64,000 bases of DNA from Streptomyces sp. TLI_235 (GCA_002300355.1 NSGV01000001.1:2294001-2358000), one strand, 5' to 3'; numbered from the stretch's first letter, positions 1 to 9,789 are shown. A program made the numbers and translations. The notes: generated from the sequence alone by a model not told the origin.

Positions 1-13
1 GGCCGGGCCGGGC

Positions 14-2107
14 TCAGGCCATTCCGGCCTCGCGCATCTGCCGGAGCTCCTTCTTCAGCTCGCCGACCTCGTCGCGCAGCCGCGCCGCCACCTCGAACTG
101 CAGCTCGGCGGCGGCCGCGTGCATCCGGTCGGTGAGGTCCTGGATGAGCTGGGCCAGCTCGGCCGCGGGCAGGCTCTTGGCCGGCTTGCGGTCGGCCCCG
201 AGCGCCGGCACCGGTGTGCGGGTCTTGCCACCCGACCCCCGGTAGCCGGTGGAGAGCAGCTCCTCGGTGTCCACGTCCTCCCGGGCCAGGGTGTCCAGGA
301 TGTCGCCGATCTTCTTGCGCAGCGGCTGCGGGTCGATGCCGTTCGCCTCGTTGTACGCCTGCTGCACCACCCGGCGGCGGTTGGTCTCCTCGATCGCCAG
401 CTCCATCGCCGGGGTGATCCGGTCCGCGTACATGTGGACCTGGCCGGAGACGTTGCGCGCCGCACGGCCGATCGTCTGGATCAGCGAGGTGCCCGACCGC
501 AGGAAGCCCTCCTTGTCCGCGTCGAGGATCGCCACCAGCGACACCTCGGGCAGGTCGAGGCCCTCGCGGAGCAGGTTGATGCCGACCAGCACGTCGTACT
601 CGCCGGCCCGCAGCTCGCGCAGCAGCTCGACCCGGCGCAGCGTGTCGATGTCGCTGTGCAGGTACCGGACCCGGATGTCCAGGCCGAGCATGTAGTCGGT
701 GAGATCCTCCGCCATCTTCTTGGTGAGGGTGGTGACCAGGACGCGCTCGTTCCGCTCGACCCGGGTGCGGACCTCGTGCACCAGGTCGTCGATCTGGCCC
801 TCGGTCGGCTTGACGATCACCTCGGGGTCGATCAGGCCGGTCGGGCGGATGATCTGCTCGACGGCGCCGTCACCGCGGGACAGCTCGTACTTGCCGGGGG
901 TCGCCGACAGGTACACCGTCTGCCCGACCCGCCCCAGGAACTCCTCCCACTTCAACGGGCGGTTGTCCATCGCGGACGGCAGCCGGAAGCCGTGGTCGAC
1001 CAAGGTCCGCTTGCGGGAGGCGTCGCCCTCGTACATCGCGCCGATCTGCGGCACCGTCACGTGCGACTCGTCGATGACCAGGAGGAAGTCCTCCGGGAAG
1101 TAGTCGAGCAGGGTGTTCGGCGCGGTGCCGGGCTCGCGGCCGTCGAAGTGCATCGAGTAGTTCTCCACGCCGGAGCAGGTGCCGATCTGGCGGAGCATCT
1201 CGATGTCGTAGGTGGTGCGCATGCGCAGCCGCTGGGCCTCCAGCAGCTTGCCCTGCTTCTCCAGCACCGCGAGGCGCTCGCCGAGCTCCTTCTCGATGTC
1301 GTTGACGGCGCGCTCCATGCGCTCCGGGCCGGCCACGTAGTGCGAGGCCGGGAAGACGTAGATCGAGTCGTCCTGGCTGATGATCTCGCCGGTCAGCGGG
1401 TGCAGCGTGTACAGCGCCTCGATCTCGTCGCCGAACATCTCGATCCGGACGGCGAGCTCCTCGTACACCGGGAAGATCTCGATGGTGTCGCCGCGGACGC
1501 GGAAGGTGCCGCGGCTGAAGGCGACGTCGTTGCGGGTGTACTGGATGTCGACGAAGCGGCGCAGCAGCGCGTCGCGGTCGATCTCCTCGCCGACCTTGAG
1601 CGGGACCATCCGGTCCACGTACTCCTGCGGGGTGCCGAGACCGTAGATGCAGGAGACCGAGGCGACCACGATCACGTCGCGGCGGGTGAGCAGCGAGTTG
1701 GTCGCGGAGTGACGCAGCCGCTCGACCTCCTCGTTGATCGAGGAGTCCTTCTCGATGTAGGTGTCCGTCTGCGGGACGTACGCCTCGGGCTGGTAGTAGT
1801 CGTAGTACGAGACGAAGTACTCGACCGCGTTGTTGGGCAGCAGCTCGCGGAACTCGTTGGCGAGCTGGGCGGCCAGCGTCTTGTTCGGCGCCATCACCAG
1901 GGTGGGGCGCTGGAGCTTCTCGATCATCCACGCGGTCGTCGCGGACTTGCCGGTGCCGGTGGCGCCGAGCAGGACGACGTCCTTCTCGCCCGCCCGGATC
2001 CGGCGCTCCAGCTCGGCAATGGCCGCCGGCTGGTCACCGTTCGGCTGGTAGGGGCTGACGACCTCGAAGGGCGCCACTGACCGCTCGATACTCGTGATGG
2101 GTCGCAC
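14..2107 (-). CDS. uvrB: UvrABC system subunit B (excinuclease)
   Basis: This is the damage-verification helicase of nucleotide excision repair. It acts in the cytoplasm with UvrA and UvrC. The 697-residue length is normal for the family. Visible landmarks are the Walker A motif GATGTGKS (residues 48-55), the tyrosine-rich beta-hairpin motif [10 protein letters not shown] that clamps DNA, the DEAD-like box VIDESH, the helicase C-terminal half, and a C-terminal UVR coiled-coil ([13 protein letters not shown]) that contacts UvrC. The start is GTG, and the N-terminal [22 protein letters not shown] matches the usual actinobacterial beginning. I saw no LexA-type box just upstream. The gene is complete; the stop lies 13 bases from the window edge. 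Identification is essentially certain. Confidence 0.98.
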   Translation of the reverse strand: MRPITSIERSVAPFEVVSPYQPNGDQPAAIAELERRIRAGEKDVVLLGATGTGKSATTAWMIEKLQRPTLVMAPNKTLAAQLANEFRELLPNNAVEYFVSYYDYYQPEAYVPQTDTYIEKDSSINEEVERLRHSATNSLLTRRDVIVVASVSCIYGLGTPQEYVDRMVPLKVGEEIDRDALLRRFVDIQYTRNDVAFSRGTFRVRGDTIEIFPVYEELAVRIEMFGDEIEALYTLHPLTGEIISQDDSIYVFPASHYVAGPERMERAVNDIEKELGERLAVLEKQGKLLEAQRLRMRTTYDIEMLRQIGTCSGVENYSMHFDGREPGTAPNTLLDYFPEDFLLVIDESHVTVPQIGAMYEGDASRKRTLVDHGFRLPSAMDNRPLKWEEFLGRVGQTVYLSATPGKYELSRGDGAVEQIIRPTGLIDPEVIVKPTEGQIDDLVHEVRTRVERNERVLVTTLTKKMAEDLTDYMLGLDIRVRYLHSDIDTLRRVELLRELRAGEYDVLVGINLLREGLDLPEVSLVAILDADKEGFLRSGTSLIQTIGRAARNVSGQVHMYADRITPAMELAIEETNRRRVVQQAYNEANGIDPQPLRKKIGDILDTLAREDVDTEELLSTGYRGSGGKTRTPVPALGADRKPAKSLPAAELAQLIQDLTDRMHAAAAELQFEVAARLRDEVGELKKELRQMREAGMA

Positions 2108-2174
2108 GGGTCCACCGTACGACCCCCCACCGACAACCGAAGCCGGATCCGCAGCGCATCCGCACCGGGGCCGG

Positions 2175-3275
2175 CTAGCGGGCGCTGTCGCGGGCGAGGG
2201 CGACGAGGCGGGAGACGGCGCGGAGGTACTTCTTGCGGTAGCCGCCGCGGAGCATCTCCTCGGGGAAGACCTGGTCGAAGGGCACGCCGGAGGCGGTGAC
2301 GGGGAGCTCCCGGTCGTACATGCGGTCGGCGAGGACGACCAGCCGCAGGGCGGTGGACTGGTCGTCGACCGGCCGCACTCCCCGCAGGAAGACGCCGTGG
2401 ACGTCGTCGAGGAGGGCGCCGTAGCGGCTGGGGTGGACGTTCTTGAGGTGGTCGAGCAGCGCGTCGAAGTCGTCCAGCGAGACGCCGGGGGCGCCGGCCG
2501 CGCGGGCGGTGACCTCGTCGTCGGTGTACGGCGGCGGGGCCTCGGGCAGGCCGCGGTGGCGGTAGTCCTGGCCGTCGATGCGGACCGGCCGGAAGTGCGC
2601 GGAGAGGCCCTGGATCTCGCGGAGGAAGTCGGCGGCCGCGAAGCGCCCCTCGCCGAGCTTGTCGGGGAGGGTGTTGGAGGTGGCGGCGAGCTTGACGCCG
2701 TTCTCGACGAGGCGGCTGAGCAGGGTGGAGACCAGGACGGTGTCGCCCGGGTCGTCGAGTTCGAATTCGTCGATGCAGAGCAGCCGGTGGCCGGAGAGGG
2801 TCTCGACGGCCCCCTTGAAGGTGAGTGCGCCGACCAGGTTGGTCAGTTCGACGAAGGTGCCGAAGGCCTTGGGGCCGGGGGTGGCGTGCCAGAGCGAGGC
2901 GAGCAGGTGGGTCTTGCCGACGCCGTAGCCGCCGTCGAGGTAGATGCCGGCGGGTGCGGCCGGGGCGGCCGGGCCGCGGCGGAACCAGCTGCGCTTCGGG
3001 GCTGCGCCGCTGCCGTTGAGGGAGGCCGCGAACTGCTCCAGGACCTGGACGGCCTCGTACTGGCTGGGCTGGGTGCTGTCCGGGATGTAGCTGCCGAAGC
3101 TGACGCCGGCGAACCGCGGCGGCGGGACCATCTCGGCCACCAGGCGCTCGGCGGGGACGACCGGTCGGCGGTCGGTGAGGGCTGTCACGGAGGCCGTCTC
3201 GGAAGCGGTCGCGTCGGCGTGGGGGGCTGCGGGCACGGTAGTAGAGGGTACGCCCCGTGGAAGACTCGCAGCCAT
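2175..3275 (-). CDS. zapE: AFG1/ZapE-family AAA-type ATPase
   Basis: This is a P-loop ATPase of the AFG1-like/ZapE family. In E. coli ZapE acts on the division ring, but the role in actinobacteria is not established. The Walker A motif is GGYGVGKTH, the Walker B motif is LLCIDEFEL, and an [13 protein letters not shown] segment typical of the family follows. The start is uncertain. ATG at 3275 gives MAASLPRG and shares the CATG palindrome with the divergent gene's start. An in-frame GTG at 3188 gives [12 protein letters not shown], closer to where family similarity begins, but neither start has a clear ribosome site. The protein would be 366 or 337 residues. It reads away from uvrB's start with a 67-bp gap and may be co-transcribed with it. 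Confidence 0.9.
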   Translation of the reverse strand: MAASLPRGVPSTTVPAAPHADATASETASVTALTDRRPVVPAERLVAEMVPPPRFAGVSFGSYIPDSTQPSQYEAVQVLEQFAASLNGSGAAPKRSWFRRGPAAPAAPAGIYLDGGYGVGKTHLLASLWHATPGPKAFGTFVELTNLVGALTFKGAVETLSGHRLLCIDEFELDDPGDTVLVSTLLSRLVENGVKLAATSNTLPDKLGEGRFAAADFLREIQGLSAHFRPVRIDGQDYRHRGLPEAPPPYTDDEVTARAAGAPGVSLDDFDALLDHLKNVHPSRYGALLDDVHGVFLRGVRPVDDQSTALRLVVLADRMYDRELPVTASGVPFDQVFPEEMLRGGYRKKYLRAVSRLVALARDSAR

Positions 3276-4053
3276 GCAGCTCTTGATGAATCCGCTCACA
3301 GCCGCCGTCGCCGACCCGGCCTCGCTGGAGGCACTGGCCGCCCTGTACGCCTACCCGGCGCAGGTGGCGGAGGGGAGGCCGTGGCTGCGCGGCAACATGG
3401 TGTCCAGCCTGGACGGCTCGGCCCGGGTGGCGGGCCTGTCGGAGGGCCTGTCGGGGGTGGCCGACAAGCGGATCTTCGGGGTGCTGCGGGCGCTGGCGGA
3501 CGTGGTGCTGGTGGGCGCGGAGACGGTCCGCGCGGAGGGGTACCGGCCGGGCCGGGCGCGGAAGGAGTTCGCGGCGGCCCGCGCGGCGGCGGGCCAGGCC
3601 CCGGCGCCGGCGATCGCGGTGGTCAGCCGGCGGCTGGCGCTGGACCTGTCGGCGCCGCTGTTCACCGAGCCGCTGGTGCGGACGGTGGTGGTGACCACGG
3701 AGGACTCCCCGGCCGAGGCGCGCCGGGCGGTGGCCGAGGTGGCGGACGTGGTGGTGGCCGGCGAGCGGTCGGTGGACCTGGCGGCGGCGGTGGCGGCGCT
3801 GGCCGCGCGCGGCTGGACCCGGCAGCTGACGGAGGGCGGCCCGCGGCTGCTGGGCGGGCTGGCGGCGGCGGGTCTGCTGGACGAGCTGTGCCTGTCGCTG
3901 GCGCCGCTGCTGACCTCCGGCGACGCGCCGAGGATCGCGCACGGCGCACCGGTCGAGGGGCTGCGGCCGATGCGGCTGGTGTCGCTGATCGAGGAGGGCG
4001 GCTTCCTGTTCACCCGCTACGTGCGGGCGGAGGACGGACCGGGCGGGGAGTGA
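3274..4053 (+). CDS. RibD C-terminal-like pyrimidine reductase family protein
   Basis: This 259-residue protein is a single dihydrofolate-reductase-like/RibD C-terminal domain. The visible signatures are GNMVSSLDGSARVAG near residue 31, the segment ADVVLVGAETVRAEGY, and a C-terminal LTEGGPRLLGGL that binds the dinucleotide. Family members reduce the ribose of a riboflavin precursor with NADPH. Stand-alone copies like this one, lacking the RibD deaminase domain, are common in Streptomyces and their true substrate is not proven. The ATG start lies in the CATG shared with the divergent zapE-type gene. It ends 110 bp before the next gene. The fold is confident; the substrate is inferred. Confidence 0.88.
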   Translation: MQLLMNPLTAAVADPASLEALAALYAYPAQVAEGRPWLRGNMVSSLDGSARVAGLSEGLSGVADKRIFGVLRALADVVLVGAETVRAEGYRPGRARKEFAAARAAAGQAPAPAIAVVSRRLALDLSAPLFTEPLVRTVVVTTEDSPAEARRAVAEVADVVVAGERSVDLAAAVAALAARGWTRQLTEGGPRLLGGLAAAGLLDELCLSLAPLLTSGDAPRIAHGAPVEGLRPMRLVSLIEEGGFLFTRYVRAEDGPGGE

Positions 4054-4163
4054 CCGCAAGGACTGCCGGGGCCTGAGTGGTACGTGTGCAGCGTGAGGAA
4101 AGCTTCCGCCGGGCAAGATGAGGGCAAGCGGACTCGGGGGCCTGCACCGTCGAAGGGACTCAC

Positions 4164-4622
4164 GTGTTCAAGACCGTACTGATGATCGAAAAGGCGCTGT
4201 CCGACGCGGACGTCGAGCTGGTCACCACGCTGCACGGCGACGAGAAGGTGTCGTTCGTGGTGCTGATGCAGCCGCGGGGAAAACAGGACGAGCTGTTGAG
4301 AGCGCTCGACGACGTCGCACTGGGCCATCTCGACAAGGCGGTGCACGAGCACGACGACGAGTCGGTGCCCACGGTGGCCGAGGAGTCGCTGGAGTACAGC
4401 CTGCGCCACCTGCGCGAGGCCGGTGCCGAGGCGACCGGCCGGGTGGTGGAGGAGAACCCGCTCGACGGCCTGCGGAGCGTGGTCGAGGAGCACGGCTCGG
4501 ACGAGGTGCTGGTGCTGACCTCGCCGCACTTCGTCGAGGAGTTCTTCCACCGGGACTGGGCGTCCCGGGCGCGGCACAAGGTGGGCGTGCCGGTGCTGAA
4601 GCTGTTCGCCAGCGACTCCTGA
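4164..4622 (+). CDS. Small conserved actinobacterial protein of unknown function
   Basis: This is a 152-residue soluble acidic protein starting at GTG with a purine-rich GAAGGGA ribosome site about 6 bases upstream. It has no signal peptide or membrane segment. The alternating hydrophobic strands (TVLMIEKAL, VSFVVLMQP, DEVLVLTSPHFVEEFF, KVGVPVLKLF) suggest an alpha/beta sandwich, loosely like a UspA/Rossmann-type fold, but no nucleotide-binding motif is evident. Relatives in Streptomyces are sometimes labelled indole-3-glycerol phosphate synthase. That label is not supported here: the protein is far too short for a TIM barrel and lacks its motifs. A strong hairpin follows it. I do not assign a function. 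Confidence 0.8.
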   Translation: MFKTVLMIEKALSDADVELVTTLHGDEKVSFVVLMQPRGKQDELLRALDDVALGHLDKAVHEHDDESVPTVAEESLEYSLRHLREAGAEATGRVVEENPLDGLRSVVEEHGSDEVLVLTSPHFVEEFFHRDWASRARHKVGVPVLKLFASDS

Positions 4623-4630
4623 GCCGCCCT

Positions 4631-4656
4631 CCCCGCCCGCCCTCGGGCGGGCGGGG
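4631..4656 (+). terminator. GC hairpin after the small conserved gene
   Basis: A perfect 12-bp stem (CCCCGCCCGCCC paired with GGGCGGGCGGGG) with a 2-base formal loop sits 8 bases after the stop at 4622. There is no T-run, as is usual for actinobacterial terminators. It separates this gene from murC. Confidence 0.7.
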
Positions 4657-4745
4657 CCGGCCCGCCGGTGGTGCAGAATCGTCCTTGCGGAACCACCGCG
4701 AGGGCGATTCTCGTCCTCCCAGTCCCCGGCTGTACGGAGCATCCC

Positions 4746-6152
4746 TTGAACGACGCCGCGCACGACCTGCACGCCCCGCACTTCATCGGCATCGGCGGCG
4801 CCGGGATGTCCGGACTGGCGAAGATCCTCGCGGTGCGGGGCGCCCAGGTCTCGGGCAGCGACGCGAAGGAGTCGGAGACGGTCCTGGCGCTGCGCGCGCT
4901 CGGCGCCACCGTCGCAGTCGGCCACGACGCGGAGAACCTGCCGGCCGGCACCAGCAGCGTGGTGGTCTCCAGCGCGATCCGCGCGGACAACCCGGAGCTC
5001 GTGGCGGCCCGGGAGCGCGGGATCTCGATCGTGCACCGCTCCGACGCACTCGCCGCGCTGATGGGCGGCCGCCGGGCGCTGGCCGTCGCGGGCACCCACG
5101 GCAAGACCACCACCACCAGCATGCTCGCGGTCAGCCTCGGCGAGCTGGGCCTCGACCCCTCGTACGCGATCGGCGGCGACCTGGACGCGCCGGGCTCCAA
5201 CGCGCACCACGGCACCGGCGACATCTTCGTCGCGGAGGCGGACGAGAGCGACCGCAGCTTCCACAAGTACGCGCCCGAGGTGGCGATCGTGCTCAACGTG
5301 GAACTGGACCACCACGCCAACTACGCCTCGATCGAGGAGATCCACCAGTCCTTCGAGACCTTCGTCGGCCGGATCGTGCCGGGCGGCACCCTGGTGGTCT
5401 CCGCCGACCACGAGGGCGCCCGGGAGCTGACCCGCCGGGTGTCCGGCCGGGTGGGCCTGAACGTGGTGACGGTCGGCGCCGCCGAGGACGCCGACGTGCG
5501 GGTGCTCTCGGTCGCCGCGCGCGGCATGACCAGTGAGGTCACCGTGGAGCTGGGCGGCGAGGAGCTGTCCTTCACGGTCTCCGTGCCCGGCCGCCACTAC
5601 GCGCACAACGCGGTCGCCGCGCTGGCCGCCGGTGTGGCGCTCGGTGTGCCCGCCGCGGACCTGGCGAAGGCGCTCGGCAGCTACACCGGCGTGCGCCGCC
5701 GGCTGCAGCTCAAGGGCGAGGCCGCCGGGGTGCAGGTGATCGACTCCTACGCGCACCACCCGACGGAGATGGCCGCCGACCTGGACGCGATCCGCGAGGC
5801 CGCGGGCGGCGGCCGGGTGCTGGTGGTCTTCCAGCCGCACCTGTTCAGCCGCACCCAGCAGCTCGCCGAGGAGATGGGCGGTGCGCTGGCACTCGCCGAC
5901 GCCTCGGTGGTGCTCGACATCTACCCGGCCCGCGAGGACCCGATCCCCGGCGTCACCAGCGCCCTGATCGTCGACGCCGCCCGCCGGGCCGGCGCCGACG
6001 TCGCCGCGGAGCACGAGTTCGCCGCCGCCCCCGACCGGCTGGCCGCCCTGGCGAAGCCGGGCGACCTGGTGCTGACCATGGGCGCCGGCGACGTGACCAA
6101 CCTCGGCCCGGAAATTCTCGCCCGCCTCGCGGACGTTGCACCCGGTGCCTGA
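4746..6152 (+). CDS. murC: UDP-N-acetylmuramate--L-alanine ligase
   Basis: This cytoplasmic ATP-dependent ligase adds L-alanine to UDP-MurNAc, the first peptide step of peptidoglycan synthesis. The N-terminal Rossmann motif HFIGIGGAGMSGLAKIL binds the UDP sugar. The central P-loop is GTHGKTTTTS, followed by EADESDRSF and the C-terminal DSYAHHPTEM typical of MurC. The TTG start at 4746 was chosen because GGAG lies 6 bases upstream (4736-4739) and family similarity begins directly after it; the longer in-frame reading from 4668 has no ribosome site. The product is 468 residues, normal for MurC. msrB follows after 13 bases, suggesting a shared transcript. Confidence 0.95.
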   Translation: MNDAAHDLHAPHFIGIGGAGMSGLAKILAVRGAQVSGSDAKESETVLALRALGATVAVGHDAENLPAGTSSVVVSSAIRADNPELVAARERGISIVHRSDALAALMGGRRALAVAGTHGKTTTTSMLAVSLGELGLDPSYAIGGDLDAPGSNAHHGTGDIFVAEADESDRSFHKYAPEVAIVLNVELDHHANYASIEEIHQSFETFVGRIVPGGTLVVSADHEGARELTRRVSGRVGLNVVTVGAAEDADVRVLSVAARGMTSEVTVELGGEELSFTVSVPGRHYAHNAVAALAAGVALGVPAADLAKALGSYTGVRRRLQLKGEAAGVQVIDSYAHHPTEMAADLDAIREAAGGGRVLVVFQPHLFSRTQQLAEEMGGALALADASVVLDIYPAREDPIPGVTSALIVDAARRAGADVAAEHEFAAAPDRLAALAKPGDLVLTMGAGDVTNLGPEILARLADVAPGA

Positions 6153-6165
6153 TGGGAGGACTGTC

Positions 6166-6570
6166 GTGACCCACGAGATCCAGAAGACCGACGCCGAGTG
6201 GCGGGCCCAGCTGTCCCCGGAGGAGTACCACGTGCTCCGCGAGGCTGGCACCGAGCGCGCCTTCACCGGCGAGTACACCGACACCAAGACGGTCGGCGTG
6301 TACGGCTGCCGGGCCTGCGGGGCCGAGCTCTTCAGCAGTGAGACGAAGTTCGAGAGCCACTGCGGCTGGCCCTCGTACTACGCCCCGCTGGCCGGGGACA
6401 GCGTCGAGTACATCCAGGACACGTCCTTCGGGATGCGCCGGGTGGAGGTCCGCTGCGCCAGCTGCGGCAGTCACCTCGGGCACGTCTTCGAGGGCGAGGG
6501 CTACGACACCCCGACCGACCAGCGCTACTGCATCAACAGCATCTCGCTGACTCTCCGGCCCGCCGAGTAG
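6166..6570 (+). CDS. msrB: Peptide-methionine (R)-S-oxide reductase
   Basis: MsrB reduces the R form of methionine sulfoxide in oxidised proteins. This 134-residue protein has the four zinc-binding cysteines as two CxxC pairs (CRAC and CASC), the GWPSYYAP segment, the HLGHVFEGEG segment and the catalytic cysteine in RYCINS. The GTG start at 6166 has GGGAGGA 5 bases upstream (6154-6160). The 13-bp distance from murC suggests the two are translated from one message. Confidence 0.95.
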   Translation: MTHEIQKTDAEWRAQLSPEEYHVLREAGTERAFTGEYTDTKTVGVYGCRACGAELFSSETKFESHCGWPSYYAPLAGDSVEYIQDTSFGMRRVEVRCASCGSHLGHVFEGEGYDTPTDQRYCINSISLTLRPAE

Positions 6571-6629
6571 GCCAGGGCCCCAGCAGCGCACTCCCGCACG
6601 CCCTGTCACCGCGGCGCCACACCGTGCCA

Positions 6630-6644
6630 GACTGATCATCAGTC
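6630..6644. promoter_or_regulatory. Perfect 7-1-7 dyad upstream of the Mrr-TerD gene
   Basis: GACTGAT-C-ATCAGTC is a perfect 7-bp inverted repeat around one base. It ends 10 bases before the AGAGGA ribosome site of the 6666 gene. Position and symmetry fit an operator, but no regulator is identified. Confidence 0.45.
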
Positions 6645-6665
6645 GAACGGCACGAGAGGACCACG

Positions 6666-8816
6666 GTGGCAGGGCGTCGCACTTCCGGAGTACTGGCCAT
6701 GCTGGCGGAGGCACAGCGCCAACAGCACCGCCGGGAGGAGGCGCAGCGGCGCGCCGACGCCGCCGCGCAGCGGCAGTACGAGCGGGCCCGCCGGGACGCC
6801 GAGCGGGCGGCGGCGCAGGGGCAGCGGGAGGCGCTGCGGGCGTACCGGCAGAGCCGGGAGGCGGACGCGGCCCGGCGGACGGCCGAGCTGGAGGATCGGG
6901 TCGCGGCGCTGCGCGACACACTCGCCGCGGGCCTGCGCGGGCGGGGCTTCTCCCCCGCCGACCTGGCGGCGCCGGCGGCCGCCTTCGACCCGGGGCAGCT
7001 CGGGGTGCCGGTGCCGATGCCGGACCAGTCCTGGTACCTGATACCGCCGCTGACGGGCGCGCAGGCGTTCGACCCGGCGGCCCGCCGGCAGTGGGACGAG
7101 CAGGCGGCGCAGGCCCGCGCCCGGTTCGAGCAGGACTGGTACGCGGCGCAGGCCGCCGAACAGCAGCGACTGCGCCAACTCGACGAGTACCGGTCCGAGT
7201 TCGATACCTGGCTGGCCTCCCGCCGGCAGCTCGCGGCCAATGCGGCACAGCTGGCGGCGGGGCTCCGGGCGGGCGTGCCGGAGGCGGTCGAGGAGTACTT
7301 CGAAACGGCGCTCGGCTGGCGGGACGACTGGCCGGAGGGCTTCCCGCACACGGCGGAGGCGGTCTGGGACGCAGGCGCCCGGCAGCTGGTGGTGGAGTGG
7401 CCGCTGCCGGACTTCTCGGTGGTGCCGGCGGTCGCCCGGCACCGGTACGTGAAGACCGACGACCGGGACGCCGAGGTGGCCCGGCCGGTCGGCGAGCGGC
7501 GCGCGCTCTACCGGGAGGTCGTGGCGCAGTGCGCGCTACGGGTGCTGGCGGAGGCGTTCCGGGCGGACACCGAGGGCCTGCTCGCCTCGGTGGTGGTGAA
7601 CGGCGTGGTGGAGGCGGTCGATCCGGCGACCGGGCGGGAGGAGAGCCGCTGCCTGGTGTCGGTGGCCACCGAGCGGGCGGACTTCCTGGCGCTGGACCTG
7701 GAGCGGGTCGCCGCGGTGGACTGCCTGGAGGAGGCGCTGCACGGCCGGCTGTCGGCGCGCCCTGACAGGCCGGAGGCCGTCCGGCCGCACGCGACGGGCG
7801 CACCGGCCGCGGCGGCGCCGGCGGACGACGAGGGCCCGGACCTGTTCACCATGGACCCGATCGCCTTCGAGGAGCTGATCGCCGAGCTGTTCCGCCGCCG
7901 CGGCCTGCGCACCCGGACGACCGCACGCAGCGGCGACGAGGGCGTGGACGTGCTGGCGGAGGACCCGGACCCGATCACCGGCGGGCAGATCGTCATCCAG
8001 GCCAAGCGCTACCGGCACACCGTGCCGCCCACGGCCGTCCGCGACCTGGACGCGACGATGGCCCGCTGCGGGGCGAACCGCGGCATCCTCGTCACCACCT
8101 CCGGCTTCGGCCCGGGCTCCCGGCGCTGGGTGGAGGGCCGGCCGCTGACGCTGGTGGACGGGCCGATGCTGGTGGCGCTGCTACGCGAACACGGCCTGGC
8201 GGGGCGGCTCGGCCCGGCCGACGGGCGGCCGAAGGCCCGGGGCGGCGGTGCCCGCCGACCGGACGCTGAGCCCGCGGTGCTCGGGCCCGGGCAGAACGCG
8301 GTACTGCCACCGGGCGCCCTCGACGGCCTGACCGTGCGCTTCTCCTCCGCGGGCGCGGAGGCGGATCTGACGCTGCTGCTGCTCACCGACGAGGGTCTGG
8401 TCCGCTCGGACGCGGACTTCGTCTTCTACCACCAGCGCAGCGCGGCCGGCGGGGCGGTGCTGCTCGGCGACAAGTCGGCCGCCGCGGACGGGCGGCGCTC
8501 GGAGTCCGCGGTGCTGCGGCCGGCCGGCCTCCCGGCGGACGTCCGGCGGGTCGCGGTCTCCGTCAACATGGACGCCGACGCCGGGCTGAGCTGCGCCCAC
8601 CTCACGGACGCGGAGCTGCTGCTGCACGCCGAGGACGGCACCGCCTGGTCGTTCCGCCCGCCGTCCGACCCTGCGGTCTCGGCGATGCTGGTCGCCGAGG
8701 TGTACCGGCACCGGCCGGCCGGAGGCCCGGAGGTGTGGAAGGTCCGGGCGGTCGGCCAGGGCTGGGCGGACGGCTTGGCCGGGCTGGCCCGCGCCCACGG
8801 CGTCGACGTCGGCTGA
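6666..8816 (+). CDS. Coiled-coil / Mrr-like nuclease / TerD-domain fusion protein
   Basis: This is a 716-residue three-part protein. Residues about 14-90 are a charged coiled coil rich in Glu, Arg, Gln and Ala. A helical middle region (about 140-370) is unassigned. Residues about 392-510 form an Mrr_cat-type restriction-endonuclease fold. Its PD-(D/E)xK-like residues are seen as SGDEGVD (422-428) and QAK (445-447), with VTTSGFGPGSRRW following. Residues about 538-713 look like a TerD/TerZ calcium-binding domain (LTVRFSSAG, SADFVFYHQ-like segment, VNMDADAGLSCAHLTDAELLL). The GTG start has AGAGGA 5 bases upstream. Nuclease plus Ter domains suggest a DNA-damage or phage/stress-response role, but no partner toxin or methylase is adjacent. 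The domain calls are good; the cellular function is inferred. Confidence 0.85.
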   Translation: MAGRRTSGVLAMLAEAQRQQHRREEAQRRADAAAQRQYERARRDAERAAAQGQREALRAYRQSREADAARRTAELEDRVAALRDTLAAGLRGRGFSPADLAAPAAAFDPGQLGVPVPMPDQSWYLIPPLTGAQAFDPAARRQWDEQAAQARARFEQDWYAAQAAEQQRLRQLDEYRSEFDTWLASRRQLAANAAQLAAGLRAGVPEAVEEYFETALGWRDDWPEGFPHTAEAVWDAGARQLVVEWPLPDFSVVPAVARHRYVKTDDRDAEVARPVGERRALYREVVAQCALRVLAEAFRADTEGLLASVVVNGVVEAVDPATGREESRCLVSVATERADFLALDLERVAAVDCLEEALHGRLSARPDRPEAVRPHATGAPAAAAPADDEGPDLFTMDPIAFEELIAELFRRRGLRTRTTARSGDEGVDVLAEDPDPITGGQIVIQAKRYRHTVPPTAVRDLDATMARCGANRGILVTTSGFGPGSRRWVEGRPLTLVDGPMLVALLREHGLAGRLGPADGRPKARGGGARRPDAEPAVLGPGQNAVLPPGALDGLTVRFSSAGAEADLTLLLLTDEGLVRSDADFVFYHQRSAAGGAVLLGDKSAAADGRRSESAVLRPAGLPADVRRVAVSVNMDADAGLSCAHLTDAELLLHAEDGTAWSFRPPSDPAVSAMLVAEVYRHRPAGGPEVWKVRAVGQGWADGLAGLARAHGVDVG

Positions 8817-8833
8817 AGGGCCTCGGAAGGGCA

Positions 8834-8854
8834 TCAGGGGCGCTGGCGCCCTGA
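8834..8854. terminator. Hairpin between the Mrr-TerD and GNAT genes
   Basis: TCAGGGGCGC pairs with GCGCCCTGA (one bulged G) around a TG loop. It lies between two convergent genes, 17 bases after the plus-strand stop and 18 bases beyond the minus-strand stop, so it could serve both. Confidence 0.55.
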
Positions 8855-8871
8855 GTGAGCTCCCGTGTGCG

Positions 8872-9789
8872 TCAGCAGTCCAGCTCGCGGCTGTACTTCC
8901 ATTCGGCGGCGAATCGCCGGTAGCCGAGCCAGTCGTTGACCGCGAGCATCGGGGCGTTGTCGCCGTCGTTGTGGGTGTAGGCGGCGGTGATGCCGGCGGC
9001 CCGGGCGCGGTGCAGCGAGTCGGCCTTGGCGAGTTTGGCGAGGCCCCGGCCGCGATGGGCGCGGACGGTGGTGGTGAACGAGGACCAGTAGCGGCCCTCG
9101 CCGTCGGTCTGGGCGGCGGAGAAGCCGACCGGTCGGCCGTCGGCGACCACCACGGTGGTGAGCTCGCGGTCGAGGTCGGGCCGGTGCCAGATCTCGTCGA
9201 GCCAGGAGGCGTAGCCCTGGTCGGCGAGGTCGATGTCACCGGGCTCGTCCCGGGTGCCCTCGACGTCCACCAGGTAGAGCGGGTGCGGGTCGTCCAGGTA
9301 GTCGGCGCCGGTGCGCAGTTCGATGCCGGGCGGGCCGGCCGGCCGCGGCGGCAGCGGGGCGGTGAGGTCGCGTGCGCCGAAGTAGGCGATCCGGCCGCGG
9401 GTGTAGCCGTGGGCGGCGGCGAAGGCGTGTGCCGCCGGTTCGTCGTCCACCCAGCAGTGCGCGTGCCGGACGTCCTCGGCGGCGAGCGCCTCCTCGGTGG
9501 CGGCCAGCAGGGCGGTGCCGGCGCCGCGGCCTCGGTGCCCGGGGGCGACGTGGACCCGGGCGAAGCCGTGGCCGGGCTCCTCGCTGTCCGGGTAGGCGCC
9601 GAACCGGGAGACGCCGAGGAGTTCGCCGTCCGCCTCGGCGAGCAGGGTCCGCAGGTAGGGCTGGGCGGCGGCCTGCCAGGCGACCGCCTCGGGGGTGGTG
9701 ACAAGATGCGGGCGGCCGGCGCGCAGCGCGGCGCAGGCCGCGGGCGCGTCGTCGGGCCGGAAGGCACGGATCGCGAGCGTCATAGACAC
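8872..9789 (-). CDS. Tandem GNAT-family N-acetyltransferase
   Basis: This 305-residue cytoplasmic protein has two GNAT folds in a row. The first has the acetyl-CoA pyrophosphate loop [16 protein letters not shown] (about residues 85-100). The second carries the analogous [16 protein letters not shown] (about 245-260) and ends in the typical [21 protein letters not shown]. Such tandem GNATs often have one active domain, with aminoglycoside or mycothiol-like substrates in characterised relatives; the substrate here is unknown. The start could be GTG at 9789 or ATG at 9783; neither has a ribosome site, so a leaderless mRNA is possible. It is divergent from the MNIO cassette. Confidence 0.88.
   Translation of the reverse strand: MSMTLAIRAFRPDDAPAACAALRAGRPHLVTTPEAVAWQAAAQPYLRTLLAEADGELLGVSRFGAYPDSEEPGHGFARVHVAPGHRGRGAGTALLAATEEALAAEDVRHAHCWVDDEPAAHAFAAAHGYTRGRIAYFGARDLTAPLPPRPAGPPGIELRTGADYLDDPHPLYLVDVEGTRDEPGDIDLADQGYASWLDEIWHRPDLDRELTTVVVADGRPVGFSAAQTDGEGRYWSSFTTTVRAHRGRGLAKLAKADSLHRARAAGITAAYTHNDGDNAPMLAVNDWLGYRRFAAEWKYSRELDC

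Noticed and set aside
119..2080. Long open frame on the plus strand opposite uvrB
   Set aside because: It is the complement of uvrB codons, with typical Val/Leu/Asp/Gly-rich antisense composition and no domain.
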